A stretch of 64,000 bases of DNA from Anaerococcus marasmi. Lineage in GTDB: Bacteria; Bacillota; Clostridia; Tissierellales; Peptoniphilaceae. Below, piece after piece: positions 1 to 9,571 of the stretch. A model generated the notes under the pieces. It did not search any database and had not been told where the DNA came from. It saw nothing but the letters and a program-made list of their open reading frames with translations. The stretch is taken from positions 1 to 64,000 of the forward strand of contig NZ_OLMF01000005.1 of NCBI RefSeq assembly GCF_900290195.1, read 5' to 3'. The translations under genes and the position numbers were made by a program. Numbering within the stretch: the stretch's first letter is position 1; every line of letters begins with the position of its first letter.

Positions 1-2
1 AA

Positions 3-292
3 GGAAATACTATTTCTCCTAAGGAAGATGGTAAACAACCTAAGAAAGATATTAAAGGATATGAATTTGTAAGAACCGAAACTGATGAAAAAGGTAATAC
101 AAAACACATCTACAAGAAGAAAACTACTACACCTACTAAAGATGTAGTAACAGAATACGTCGATGAAAAAGGAAATACTATTTCTCCTAAGGAAAATGGT
201 AAACAACCTAAAAAAGACATCGAAGGATATGAATTTGTAGAAACAAAAACAGATGAAAAAGGTAATACAAAACATATCTACAAGAAGAAAGA
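3..292 (+). repeat. Tandem 168-bp coding repeat (one full unit plus part of a second)
   Basis: The segment from 3 is repeated almost exactly from 171, a period of 168 bp or 56 codons. Differences are few and mostly conservative (for example KDI-K-GYEFVR against KDI-E-GYEFVE). The array continues off the left edge. Near-identity at DNA level suggests recent amplification or homogenisation. Confidence 0.85.
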
Positions 293-512
293 AAGTACTA
301 AGAAAGCAGGCGTTTCTATAGATGATACAACAACAAGTACTGGCACAGATTCATCAGGAAAGACTACTGTAGTTACAGGATCAAAATCTACTAACCAAGC
401 TAATAAGAAAGGCAGAGGCAAAGTAAGAACAGGCGTAGGTTCTTCATTAGGTGTACTTGCTACTTTAGCTGGTTCAGTACTCGCTTTATTTAAAAGCAAG
501 AAAAGAAAATAG
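3..512 (+). CDS. C-terminal end of a cell-wall surface protein (partial)
   Basis: The reading frame is open from the window edge and stops at TAG 510-512, so only the last 169 residues are visible. The visible part holds two copies of a 56-residue hydrophilic repeat (core DEKGNTISPKE, then GYEFV and HIYKKK), similar in style to MucBP-like surface repeats. A Ser/Thr-rich linker follows, then a hydrophobic segment ending in the charged tail KSKKRK. That tail is the architecture of a sortase substrate, but the motif before the hydrophobic stretch reads KVRTGVGSS rather than LPXTG. An exported, wall-attached adhesin-like protein is inferred; the functional N-terminal domains lie outside the window. 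Confidence 0.8.
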   Translation, partial: GNTISPKEDGKQPKKDIKGYEFVRTETDEKGNTKHIYKKKTTTPTKDVVTEYVDEKGNTISPKENGKQPKKDIEGYEFVETKTDEKGNTKHIYKKKESTKKAGVSIDDTTTSTGTDSSGKTTVVTGSKSTNQANKKGRGKVRTGVGSSLGVLATLAGSVLALFKSKKRK

Positions 513-556
513 TAGATAATTTGGTGAAAATTAAATATCTAGATTAGTTTAAAAAT

Positions 557-596
557 GCCCTCTTTGCAGGATGTTCTGTAAAGGGGGCGTTTTTTA
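557..596 (+). terminator. Rho-independent terminator after the surface protein gene
   Basis: The arm at 557-569 (GCCCTCTTTGCAG) pairs with 576-588 (CTGTAAAGGGGGC), with two G-U pairs, and is followed by a T-run at 590-595. Confidence 0.85.
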
Positions 597-642
597 TTAA
601 TAGCAAATGAATAAAGATGTAAATTTATTTTTAAAATTCACC

Positions 643-651
643 TGGTATAAT
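643..651 (+). promoter_or_regulatory. Extended -10 promoter of glnN
   Basis: TGGTATAAT at 643-651 is an extended -10 element 30 bp before the glnN start. The -35 region (around 623-628) is AT-rich and a poor match, which is usual for extended -10 promoters. Confidence 0.6.
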
Positions 652-680
652 ATAAAAGTAAAATCTAAGAAAGAGGTAGT

Positions 681-2747
681 ATGGTTTTGAAAGAATTTGG
701 GAATATGGCTTTTGACAAGAAAACTATGAAGGAAAATGTACCCTATCCAGTGTATTTGAAATGGAAACAAGCGGCAAGGAACAATGCCACCTTGGATAGG
801 GAAAGTGCTGATGCCATAGCTCATGCTATGAAAGTCTGGGCAATTTCTAAGGGGGCAACTTCCTACACACATTGGTTTCAACCCTTAAATGGGAAAACTG
901 CGACCAAAAAAACAGCTTTTTTGAACAGAGATGACAAGCACAATCCTATAAATAGGTTCTCAGGTAAGGAGCTTATAAAGGGTGAGCCTGACGCATCTTC
1001 TTTCCCATCTGGAGGAATGCGTTCAACCTTTGAGGCTAGAGGATATACATATTGGGACCTAACTGCCAATTCCTTTATCCTAGATAAGGTCTTATACATA
1101 CCATCGGTATTCGTATCCTTCTACGGAGAAAAACTCGACAAGAAGCTTCCTTTGATCGAGTCTATGAATATGGTAAGCAAAGAAGCTTCAAGGGTTTGTA
1201 ATTTATTTCTCAAGGAAGAGAAAACTTACAGGGTTAAGGCTAAACTAGGCCTTGAGCAAGAGTTTTATCTTATAGATAAAAAGTATTTTGATCAAAGAAT
1301 TGACCTTGAATATTCCGGGATGACCCTTGTTGGTTCTGATCCTATGGTAGAGAAAGAACTTATTTCTCACTATCTAGGAGACATTCCAAAAAGAGTTGAT
1401 GAGTTTTTTGAAGATGTAAACAGCGAGCTTTACAAGCTTGGTATCTACATGGAAGCAGAACATAACGAGGTAGGACCAAATCAGTTTGAGATCGCCATAA
1501 TGTATGAAAATGTCAATATATCTGTTGATAATAACCAGCTCCTTATGCATATATTGGAAAAGACAGCCCTAGACCACGATTTAGTTTGCCTACTTAAGGA
1601 GAAACCTTTCAAAAATATGGCAGGGTCTGGTAAGCACAATAATTATTCTTTGGCGACAAATTATGGAAGGAATCTATTTACTCCAGGAAAAAATCCCAAA
1701 AACAACCCTGTTTTTCTCCTATTCTTAGCTTCTATGATTGAAGTTTGCAACAAATACCAGAAGCTAATAAGGATTGCATCTTCATCTGTGACTAACGACT
1801 ACAGATTGGGTGGAGATGAAGCCCCACCAGCCATTATATCTTTATTCATAGGTCGTGACTTGGAAGAGGTCTTAGAGTCTGTAGCTAATGATGATTTTGA
1901 GGAAAAAGTTATAGAAAATATGGTCAAGATTCCTCATTTAGGAGAAATAAAAACTGACTCATCAGACAGGAATAGAACATCTCCTATAGCTTATACTGGT
2001 AACAAATTTGAATTTAGAATGTTAGGATCATCTAAATCAGCAGCAGATCTCAATACACTTATAAACATAGGATTTGCCGAGTCAGTGAAGAAAATAGCTG
2101 ATAGGCTAGAGAAGGTAGATGAAGATAGGCTAAAGGAAGAAGCTTACTCCATAGTTAAGGAAATCTATCAAGAAAACAAAAATATCCTCTTTCAAGGTGA
2201 TGGCTACTCAGAAGAATGGGAAAAGGAAGCTGAGAAAAGAGGCTTAGAAAACTTCCCGACTTTCTTGGAAGCTGTAATAGCAGCCAAGGCCACTAATGCC
2301 TATGATATATATGAAAAATCTGGTATCTTTACTAAAAAGGAAATAGACTCCATAATCAAGGTTGATTATGAAGATGTGACAAAGTTTTTCTCTTCTCAAT
2401 TAGAAATATTAAACAACATGATCCACCAAGAGATCCTCCCATCAGCTATGAGAGAGATCGCAAGCATTAAGGACTACCTATCTTTTGTAGAAAATGAAAG
2501 ACTAAGACAAAGGGCGAGAAAAATAAATGAAAAAGTAGACAAACTTTTAGACTACTGTGAAAGAATTTCAGATATTCTAGAAAAATCAGAAACTATACCA
2601 ACATTAGAAGAAAAGGCAAAATATCTTCAAAAGGAAACAAGGAAAGTAGCAAGCGAGGTCCGCCAAATATCAGATTCATTGGAGAAGTTAATATCTAGAG
2701 AAAATTATTCTATGCCAAACTATGTGGATATGCTTAAGACTTTGTAG
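681..2747 (+). CDS. glnN: Type III glutamine synthetase
   Basis: This 688-residue protein is recognisably GSIII, which makes glutamine from glutamate, ammonia and ATP in the cytoplasm as a large homo-oligomer. Family signatures are seen in order: the N-terminal GGMRSTFEARGYTYWD block, EQEFYLID, the EAEHNEVGPNQFEIA metal/ATP segment, GSGKHNNYSLAT, DYRLGGDEAPPAI and the NRTSPIAYTGNKFEFR block. GSIII proteins are usually around 700 residues, so it is full length. The start at 681 has AAGAGG four bases upstream; a second ATG at 705 is possible but has no better binding site. It is monocistronic, with its own extended -10 promoter. No adjacent nitrogen regulator gene is visible. Confidence 0.95.
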   Translation: MVLKEFGNMAFDKKTMKENVPYPVYLKWKQAARNNATLDRESADAIAHAMKVWAISKGATSYTHWFQPLNGKTATKKTAFLNRDDKHNPINRFSGKELIKGEPDASSFPSGGMRSTFEARGYTYWDLTANSFILDKVLYIPSVFVSFYGEKLDKKLPLIESMNMVSKEASRVCNLFLKEEKTYRVKAKLGLEQEFYLIDKKYFDQRIDLEYSGMTLVGSDPMVEKELISHYLGDIPKRVDEFFEDVNSELYKLGIYMEAEHNEVGPNQFEIAIMYENVNISVDNNQLLMHILEKTALDHDLVCLLKEKPFKNMAGSGKHNNYSLATNYGRNLFTPGKNPKNNPVFLLFLASMIEVCNKYQKLIRIASSSVTNDYRLGGDEAPPAIISLFIGRDLEEVLESVANDDFEEKVIENMVKIPHLGEIKTDSSDRNRTSPIAYTGNKFEFRMLGSSKSAADLNTLINIGFAESVKKIADRLEKVDEDRLKEEAYSIVKEIYQENKNILFQGDGYSEEWEKEAEKRGLENFPTFLEAVIAAKATNAYDIYEKSGIFTKKEIDSIIKVDYEDVTKFFSSQLEILNNMIHQEILPSAMREIASIKDYLSFVENERLRQRARKINEKVDKLLDYCERISDILEKSETIPTLEEKAKYLQKETRKVASEVRQISDSLEKLISRENYSMPNYVDMLKTL

Positions 2748-3401
2748 ATATCCTATATTTTGAAAGTAAGTTAGGGTGTATAATTTATCTTGATAAAAAT
2801 TACCTTTTGCTACTAATATTAAAGAAACTATCGATATAGTATATAATTATCCTTGATAAAATGAAACTATCTGAATTATAAGCATAGGAAACGCCTGATT
2901 AGTGTAAATATTTAATTAGGAGTTTTATCGATGGCTCCTCCATATATTATACACAAGATCTCAATAGTTTGGTTATCGTATAGAAATACAGATCTAATTA
3001 TATCATATAGTTCTCTGAGGCAGCATCCCTTACCGCGGAAATAAAGAATATTTATTTTAAAAGTAGCATACACTGCTTAGATTAGAATCAATATTGTTTT
3101 AATAGTAAAAGGTAGTTAGCTATGAATCAAGTAAGTAATGAGTATTAATCTTGAATTATCATTAAGAAATATTATGGGATAAGTGCTGACACTCCAACAG
3201 ATAACTTAACAAGTCTCAGTTGTAAATGGCAATAAAAAAAGGTCTATTCTCCATAGATAGTCAACCAAAACAGCGGTAAGCTTATTTAAGGAAAGATGGA
3301 CCAAAATGGATGATTATATAGATAAAGATAAGAAATGAGATTTGGATAAATTTAGACCCTTCAATTAAAAAAATAAGATTGAGTGGCTTATTTATAAAAA
3401 T
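2748..3401. other. 654-bp gap without a recognisable gene
   Basis: All frames are broken by frequent stops and I recognise no protein. The sequence is AT-rich with short islands of higher GC (around 2900-2940 and 3025-3045), which could be a much-decayed gene or IS remnant. I see no convincing terminator for glnN within it; the hairpin at 3402-3440 may serve both strands. Confidence 0.5.
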
Positions 3402-3440
3402 AAAAAGCGGGAGGCGAGCATTATTAGCCTTCCGCTTTTA
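3402..3440 (-). terminator. Terminator of the hyaluronate lyase gene, probably bidirectional
   Basis: The arms at 3404-3415 (AAAGCGGGAGGC) and 3427-3438 (GCCTTCCGCTTT) pair almost perfectly. A-runs and T-runs flank both sides, so it can stop transcription from either direction. Confidence 0.85.
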
Positions 3441-3479
3441 TATCATTCCTTTTTTTACTTAATAGGGATAATCATAATT

Positions 3480-6458
3480 TTATTTTTCTTTTTTCTTAAA
3501 GAGAGCAAGGACACTTGCGCCAAGTAGACCTATATAGCCAATGCTTGAAGAAACGCCTGTTTTTGGACTTTCATTTGCTTTTGTGTTTCTGGCAGGTTTA
3601 TGATCTAGTATTATATCGTCGATTTTTATAGAACCATAATTTTCATCAGATTTACTTTTTTGATCTTTATTAGCTTCTGTATTTTCATCAGCTTTTTTAT
3701 CTTCAGTTCTTTTGCCGTCTGGCTTTTCATATATTTTATTATGTTCGATTTTTTTGCCTTCTGGTTTTACATCAGTTATATTTTCTTCAGTTTTTTCAGT
3801 TTCAGGCTTATCTTCTTTAGATCCTTCTTCGGTTTTGCCAGTATCAGGTAATCTCTTGTTATCATCTATTATATCAAGACCAGGCTTGTTGTCGTTATTA
3901 TCTTTAGAATCTACTTTTTTATGTTCTAGTTCGTAGATGTAGTAGTCCTTAGCGTGGCTTGGTTTTTTTATTGTTTTGCCATCTTTAACTACTATTAGGT
4001 CATCTCCTGTGTGGGTCTTTGATGGGTCGAAGTAGGAAATTACATATTTATTACTATCTTTTTTGATTGTATAAAGTCCCTTTTTATCTAGGCTTAGGTC
4101 ATCATTTATCTTAAATTTTTCATCTTTAAAGAGTGAGATTCCCCAAATATTATTTTTTTGGTCGTAGACTGCTTGGACCTTGTCTGTGTTTGCTAGGATT
4201 TTGATATCATCCATAGGAGCCCTGTCAAATTCATTCTTGCTAGTTGCTGGAACCATCACGTAGGCATAGCCTGTGTTGTCCTTGTGGTCTTGGTTTATTT
4301 TGATAAAGTCGTTTTCTTTTTTGTCCTTGCTACCGTCCTTGTTGACTTCAGACCAGCTAGCTTGTCTGTGTTCTTTTTCTACTATTAGGTTTTTGTTATT
4401 TAGGAAATAATAGCCAATATTTTCATTTGTTCCATTTTTGCTTTCTAGAAAGACTTTGGAAATGACGTCTTCTGTTGTTTTTTGTTTTTCTAGGACCTTG
4501 TCATTTACATAAACCTTATATTGGTCTGCCTCTTTTAATTTCCTATTTTCAATACTTGTATAAACTTTCTTGCTATTTGGATTTGCTATATCGCTACCTA
4601 AAAATACGATTCTATTACCGAGGATGAACCAAGATTTTTTAAGTCTGATATCATCATTCCAGTTGTTAAAGTCCATAGCGAGGCTGGCGTTTTTCTCATC
4701 TAGCTTGGTAGCACCAACAAAACTACTCTTAAGAAGTCTTTCTGTATTGTCATTTTTCTTTGAAGTAGACGAATCTCTTGTTTCCTTAATTTCAGTTATA
4801 GAAGGAAGAGCACTATGATCTACTGTTGCCCAGTAGTTGTCACTGTAGTGAGAAAGATCTTGGTTGTAGAGATAAACTACACCATCAGAAGTATACCAAC
4901 CCTTTGAGTTTTCACCGTTCATGTACTCAAAGTTTTTGATCCTAGATGAGTGCATAGAAAATCCTAGAGCATAGTCCTTGTCAGCGTTATTATAAACTAA
5001 CTTGTCCATATTGTTAAATATATGGATCTTATTTTCTTTTTTGATTGGTTCTAATTCCTGGTCTTTTATTTTGTTGTAGAGGAAGATATCTCTGAAATTG
5101 TTTAAGTTGCTAGAAAAATCAAAGTAGTCATTATCTGTTGTAACATCTTTGATAAATGAATTATACTTAGTTTTCCTTGCTTCATCAGAAGCATCTGCTA
5201 TCCTCATTATAGATCGGATTACTTCTGCACCAGCATTGTGTGGTTGTAGTTTTTCTCTACTTATAGACCTACCCCTAACCATATCCATCATTTGGGTCCT
5301 GTGTAGGAATGGTAGGAAGGACTTATCGATTATATCGTGGATTTTATCAACTTCATTTGTGTCAAAACTTGTATTATTTGTTAGGGCAGGAAGAAGTTGG
5401 GAGAAACCATCGAGCATAACATTACCATAGGCACCATTGTAGGCCACATTTGTATGGTCAACATAAGATCCATCTACATAATAACCATCATTGTCACCTT
5501 CTTCGATGCTTCCCATATTTTCATCCCTTATTTCATAAATTTGCTTAAGGGCCTTAATAGTCCCGTCTACCATTTCAGAATCGTTTTGCAAAAATCCAGC
5601 AATAATTCTTACACGACCCATGTCTATAAGGTTTCCGCCCTTGGCGTTAAATGGATTGCCGGTTGTAACCCTAAATCTATATGGGTCTGGGACAAAGTGG
5701 TTGATTGGCTTGGTATATTTATTTATTGTTTTCTGGTCAAGATCGTCATATATAAGGGATAGGGTATTGTTGATTGCCCTAGGAGTGCCGATTTCATAAT
5801 CCCACCAGTTTCCTTTACCAATGTATGAATTTTCATTGTAGTTTTTATTATATTCCCATTCAAGGGCATCCATGATTACTTTTTTGACATTTTCATTTTT
5901 ATAATATTTTGAGCCGGGATTGGCGTATTGTTTGGCAAGAGATTCAATCTTTCTGTAAGATTGGGTAATAAACTTGGATTGATTGTAGCTTTCTATATCT
6001 GTCCAAAAATTATTTTCATTATTTTCCGCTACTAATTTCAAAGTATTTTCGACATTGGTATCCATCTTTTCATTTAGATTGGCCATCTTTTCGTCGTCCT
6101 TGTCGTAGTAGGAGTTTCCAGCAAAGGAATTTGCCCAAGCTTTTATGTTTTCTTTATATTTTTGTTCTAAATTTTCTTCATCTGTGCCTTCTTCTTGCGG
6201 TTCTGAGGAGACTTTTTCCATTTTTTTCAGAGTATCTTCTTTTTCTTCAAGATCTGTCTTAGAATCTTTTTCTAGATTTTCGTCACTGTTTGTATCTTCT
6301 TTTTCTGCATCGTTTTTTAATTCTGAATCTACAATTTTTGTGTCATTTCCTAAAATATCGTTTTCATCATTTGCGTAAGCTGTTTGAGAAATTAGGATTG
6401 TGTTAATTAAGATTGAGCCTATAACTAGCTTTTTATAGGTGTTGTTTTTAAAAATCAT
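3480..6458 (-). CDS. Secreted, wall-anchored hyaluronate lyase (PL8 family)
   Basis: Polysaccharide lyase family 8 cuts hyaluronan (and often chondroitin) by beta-elimination, giving unsaturated disaccharides outside the cell. Start choice: an ATG at 6470 overlaps the ribosome binding site itself, while the ATG at 6458 has GGAGG five bases upstream, so 6458 is used (992 residues). A signal peptide ends near AYA-29. The PL8 catalytic triad is visible as Asn276 (in GGNLIDMGR), His335 and Tyr344 (in DHTNVAYNGAYGNV), the last two with the family's 9-residue spacing. MVRGRSISRE and HNAGAEVIRS blocks also match. After about residue 850 there is a low-complexity charged region with an internal LPDTG, then terminal SPKTGV, a hydrophobic span and KKKEK. 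It lies downstream of the AraC gene and beside the GAG PTS operon. Confidence 0.93.
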   Translation of the reverse strand: MIFKNNTYKKLVIGSILINTILISQTAYANDENDILGNDTKIVDSELKNDAEKEDTNSDENLEKDSKTDLEEKEDTLKKMEKVSSEPQEEGTDEENLEQKYKENIKAWANSFAGNSYYDKDDEKMANLNEKMDTNVENTLKLVAENNENNFWTDIESYNQSKFITQSYRKIESLAKQYANPGSKYYKNENVKKVIMDALEWEYNKNYNENSYIGKGNWWDYEIGTPRAINNTLSLIYDDLDQKTINKYTKPINHFVPDPYRFRVTTGNPFNAKGGNLIDMGRVRIIAGFLQNDSEMVDGTIKALKQIYEIRDENMGSIEEGDNDGYYVDGSYVDHTNVAYNGAYGNVMLDGFSQLLPALTNNTSFDTNEVDKIHDIIDKSFLPFLHRTQMMDMVRGRSISREKLQPHNAGAEVIRSIMRIADASDEARKTKYNSFIKDVTTDNDYFDFSSNLNNFRDIFLYNKIKDQELEPIKKENKIHIFNNMDKLVYNNADKDYALGFSMHSSRIKNFEYMNGENSKGWYTSDGVVYLYNQDLSHYSDNYWATVDHSALPSITEIKETRDSSTSKKNDNTERLLKSSFVGATKLDEKNASLAMDFNNWNDDIRLKKSWFILGNRIVFLGSDIANPNSKKVYTSIENRKLKEADQYKVYVNDKVLEKQKTTEDVISKVFLESKNGTNENIGYYFLNNKNLIVEKEHRQASWSEVNKDGSKDKKENDFIKINQDHKDNTGYAYVMVPATSKNEFDRAPMDDIKILANTDKVQAVYDQKNNIWGISLFKDEKFKINDDLSLDKKGLYTIKKDSNKYVISYFDPSKTHTGDDLIVVKDGKTIKKPSHAKDYYIYELEHKKVDSKDNNDNKPGLDIIDDNKRLPDTGKTEEGSKEDKPETEKTEENITDVKPEGKKIEHNKIYEKPDGKRTEDKKADENTEANKDQKSKSDENYGSIKIDDIILDHKPARNTKANESPKTGVSSSIGYIGLLGASVLALFKKKEK

Positions 6459-6596
6459 ATATACCTCCATAATCTAATTTACCTATAATATAACACAGTG
6501 ATAAAATAAAAACGATATCATAACTTGATAAATAATTTACATTTTTTGTGTGAATTTCATTCTGTACTATAAATATTTTTTAGAAAAAAGGATTTT

Positions 6597-7406
6597 TCAG
6601 TGGCTTTTGTAGGCTCTTCTGTACCTGGTTGGGGTTGTATCTTCATATTTTTTGAACATCCTTACAAAAAGACTTTCTGAATTATAGCCTGTTTCAGCAG
6701 ATATTTCTGCAACAGTTAAGTTTGAATTCACAAGTAGGTCCTTGGCTCTAGATAGCCTTACTAAAATGAGATAGGTCTTAAAATTATAACCAGTTATTTT
6801 TTTAAAATGTCTACTGACTTCATATTTATTTATATAAAATTTTCTCTCTATCATTTCTAAACTTATGTCTTCCATATAATACTCATTTATGTAGTCTTGG
6901 ATCTTGTATATTATTTCTTCAAATTCATCTCTTTCTCTCTTGAAAAAGTATTCGTTAGACCTAAATATTATAATCATGACTTGGTTGAAAATAAGTTTGG
7001 AATAATGCGAAGATAATATAAGTTTAGGATCCTCATTGATTAAAATATCGAATAGATTCATTACTTCTCTTGCTACAGTATTTGTCAAATTAAATACATA
7101 TGGAAAGTCTATAGGTCTGCTTTGGAAAATTTTGATGTATATTTCCGAAGGTAATAGATTTATTTTTAATATATTATCAATACTTACAACATATCTTTTG
7201 TAGGGATAAGTATTGATAATCATAGAGTGTTTTTCAAGATTAGATATAACAACTAAAGAGTTTTTATTCGCTCTTATTTTCTTATTCTCTATCAAAAAAG
7301 TACTACTACCGCTAGTTATAAAAATGATCTCAACATTATTATGATAATGGGTATTTTCAATGTTATTCTTATTTTCAGTATAATAAATTTTAATATTCTC
7401 TTCCAA
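6597..7406 (-). CDS. AraC-family transcriptional regulator of the GAG locus
   Basis: This 269-residue protein has an N-terminal AraC-type sensor half (HYHNNVEIIFITSG resembles a cupin ligand domain) and two C-terminal helix-turn-helix motifs (about 170-265, including LEMIERKFYINKYEVSRHFK and VAEISAETGYNSESLFVRMF). It is divergent from the PTS/redox operon across a 99-bp gap and followed on its own strand by the hyaluronate lyase gene. It is therefore the obvious candidate activator for both units. The inducer is not known; an imported GAG disaccharide or its phosphate is an inference from the neighbours. The ribosome binding site GGAGGA lies just before the ATG. Confidence 0.88.
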   Translation of the reverse strand: MEENIKIYYTENKNNIENTHYHNNVEIIFITSGSSTFLIENKKIRANKNSLVVISNLEKHSMIINTYPYKRYVVSIDNILKINLLPSEIYIKIFQSRPIDFPYVFNLTNTVAREVMNLFDILINEDPKLILSSHYSKLIFNQVMIIIFRSNEYFFKRERDEFEEIIYKIQDYINEYYMEDISLEMIERKFYINKYEVSRHFKKITGYNFKTYLILVRLSRAKDLLVNSNLTVAEISAETGYNSESLFVRMFKKYEDTTPTRYRRAYKSH

Positions 7407-7475
7407 TCTATCCTCCTAAATACAAGAAATGTAAATAGAATTACAAAAATTACTATCTTTATATTTACTTTACTA

Positions 7476-7501
7476 TGTTATAATCGTAATTAAAGAGGAG
7501 G
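7476..7501 (+). promoter_or_regulatory. Promoter and ribosome binding site of the GAG operon
   Basis: TGTTATAAT at 7476-7484 is an extended -10 with no good -35, as expected for a promoter that needs an AraC-type activator. GAGGAGG at 7495-7501 is a near-perfect ribosome binding site four bases from the ATG at 7506. The short leader leaves little room for an RNA switch. Confidence 0.6.
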
Positions 7502-7505
7502 ATGT

Positions 7506-8819
7506 ATGGAGTTTAATAAAAGAAGGTTTAGCTTCGAAACATTAAATGATTTAAATAAGGAGATTAATAAGTTTGATTTAAACGCTTCAGAAAACGTTGT
7601 AGAGTTAACTTCTCCAATGAATCTTGGTGACTTTACATTAGCTAATAGGATAGTTGCTTTACCAATGGAAGGTGTAGATGCAGTTAATGGAGCGCCTACA
7701 AAACTTACTAGAGATAAATACATAAATGTTGCTCGTGGTGGCTACGGACTTATATGGCTTGAAGCTACATCTGTGAATCGAGAAGGGATGAGTAATAATA
7801 ATCAATTATTCATCAATGAAGATAATTTTAACGAATTTAAGAGATTAAATGAAGATATAAAAAAGGCATCTAAAGAATCTTCGTATAAAAAAGAAGCCTA
7901 TACTGTTCTTCAACTAAATCATTCTGGACGATATTCAAATCATAATAAAAAAGAAAATGCACAAATAGCTACTCACAGAAGATTTCTGGATGAAAAAAGA
8001 GGAATTGAGCATGATAGGAAATTAGTAACAGATACTTATCTTGATAAGTTGAAAAACGATTACCTAAATGCGGCAAAGCTTGCGAAAAAATGTGGATTTA
8101 ATGCGGTTGATATTAAATCCTGTCATGGTTATTTATTATCTGAACTTCTTTCCGCTTCTGATAGGCCGGGGAATTATGGCGGTAGTTTTACTAATAGGAC
8201 TAGGTTCCTGCTGGAAACTATTGATATGATAAAATCTAATTCAGAATGTCAGGGGCTAGAAATCGCTGTAAGGCTTAACATGGCGGATATGACTGAAAAT
8301 GGATTTTCAACAACAGAAAATCTTGAATATAACTTAGAAGAAACTGAAAAACTTATTAATCTATTAAGAGATCGTGGAGTTAAACTTATATCTTTGACTT
8401 TAGGAAATCCTTACTATATTCCTTATCTAAATAAGCCTTCTGATTTGAAAAAAGATGAAGATATTGAAGATCCTTTTACCTCTTCTTACAGAATATTTGA
8501 AATGAGTAGAAAATTACAGAGAAAGTTTCCAGAAATATTCTTTGTAGGAGTTGGTTATACTTTCTTTAGACAATTTGCGGCAAATATTGCTGAAAATGAA
8601 ATAAAACACAACTACATTAAACTTGCTGGTTTTGGAAGAGAGGTCTTAGCCTACCCTGATCTTGCTAATGATCTTTTGAAGGAGTCTTGTCTTGATAAGG
8701 ATAAAGTTTGCATTACTTGTGGATTATGTTCAAAACTTAAGGCTAATTTCTTACCTGCAGGATGTGTTGTTAGAAACAAAGAAACATATGGTAAGTATTT
8801 AAAGGAGCTAGACAAATGA
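7506..8819 (+). CDS. Old-yellow-enzyme-type NADH:flavin oxidoreductase
   Basis: This 437-residue FMN TIM-barrel protein belongs to the OYE / 2,4-dienoyl-CoA reductase group. Visible signatures are LNHSGRYS, the catalytic CHGYLLSELLS segment, the NYGGSFTNRTRFLLE loop, and a C-terminal cysteine cluster CITCGLC plus a later Cys that resembles the 4Fe-4S site of the dienoyl-CoA reductase branch. It lacks the additional C-terminal FAD/NAD domains of full dienoyl-CoA reductases, so it is the barrel alone. Members reduce (or oxidise) activated C=C bonds. First gene of the operon; its stop overlaps the next start in ATGA. Its likely substrate, a GAG-derived unsaturated or keto sugar, is inferred only from context. 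Confidence 0.85.
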   Translation: MEFNKRRFSFETLNDLNKEINKFDLNASENVVELTSPMNLGDFTLANRIVALPMEGVDAVNGAPTKLTRDKYINVARGGYGLIWLEATSVNREGMSNNNQLFINEDNFNEFKRLNEDIKKASKESSYKKEAYTVLQLNHSGRYSNHNKKENAQIATHRRFLDEKRGIEHDRKLVTDTYLDKLKNDYLNAAKLAKKCGFNAVDIKSCHGYLLSELLSASDRPGNYGGSFTNRTRFLLETIDMIKSNSECQGLEIAVRLNMADMTENGFSTTENLEYNLEETEKLINLLRDRGVKLISLTLGNPYYIPYLNKPSDLKKDEDIEDPFTSSYRIFEMSRKLQRKFPEIFFVGVGYTFFRQFAANIAENEIKHNYIKLAGFGREVLAYPDLANDLLKESCLDKDKVCITCGLCSKLKANFLPAGCVVRNKETYGKYLKELDK

Positions 8820-9571
8820 GTAATAAAGTAGCTATTGTTACTGGTGCAACTAGGGGTATTGGATTGGGTATTACAAAACAACTCTTAGCTGATGGTTACA
8901 AAATATGTGCATTTGGAACAAGAGATATAAAAGATTACGAAGAATTTAGCGATATTTATGATCCTGAAAATATCTTTTATTTCAAGGGAGATATTTCAAA
9001 TATTGATGATAGGAAACAATTTGTATCCAAGGCCTACGAAAAATTTGAGTCCATAAATGTATTAGTAAACAATGCTGGAGTTGCACCGAAGGTAAGAGAG
9101 GACATACTTGAAGTATCTGAGGGAAGTATTGATAGATTATTTGAAATTAATACTAAGGCTATGTTTTTCTTGACTCAAGATGTAGCTAAAAGAATGATTA
9201 GTGATAAAAACACAGATAAATGTATCATCAATATTTCATCAATATCATCATCTGTAGTAAGTGTCGATAGGGCAGATTATTGCATATCTAAGGCTGCCAT
9301 ATCAATGATTACTAAATTGTATGCAAGTAGACTTGCGGAGTACGGTATTAATGTTTATGAAATTCAACCTGGAATTATAAAGACTGATATGACTAAAATA
9401 GCTGAGTCAAAATATGATAAGTTATTTAACGAAGGAATAACTCCGATTAGACGATGGGGTTATCCAGAAGATATAGCATTAGCGGTTAGCGCTCTAGCTG
9501 AATTTAAATTCAAATATACGACAGGGCAGGTGATAAAAGTTGACGGCGGATACACTTTACAAACTCTATAG
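8816..9571 (+). CDS. Short-chain dehydrogenase/reductase
   Basis: This 251-residue classical SDR has the cofactor motif TGATRGIG near the N-terminus, NNAG at about residues 84-87, a catalytic Ser in the NISSISSS segment and the YxxxK pair in DYCISKAA. The GYTLQTL C-terminus is typical. It resembles proteins annotated as 3-ketoacyl-ACP reductases but sits in a carbohydrate operon, where SDRs such as KduD act on keto-sugars. I would call the substrate a keto-sugar or sugar acid by inference. Its start overlaps the OYE stop by 4 bp, and its end overlaps the next gene by 32 bp, so translation is coupled. Confidence 0.85.
   Translation: MSNKVAIVTGATRGIGLGITKQLLADGYKICAFGTRDIKDYEEFSDIYDPENIFYFKGDISNIDDRKQFVSKAYEKFESINVLVNNAGVAPKVREDILEVSEGSIDRLFEINTKAMFFLTQDVAKRMISDKNTDKCIINISSISSSVVSVDRADYCISKAAISMITKLYASRLAEYGINVYEIQPGIIKTDMTKIAESKYDKLFNEGITPIRRWGYPEDIALAVSALAEFKFKYTTGQVIKVDGGYTLQTL

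Noticed and set aside
2748-3401. A small RNA or riboswitch in the gap after glnN
   Set aside because: I find no recognisable fold, promoter or conserved motif; only short GC-richer islands.
3837-3851. Internal LPDTG as the functional wall anchor of the hyaluronate lyase
   Set aside because: No hydrophobic span or positive tail follows it; the terminal SPKTG has both.
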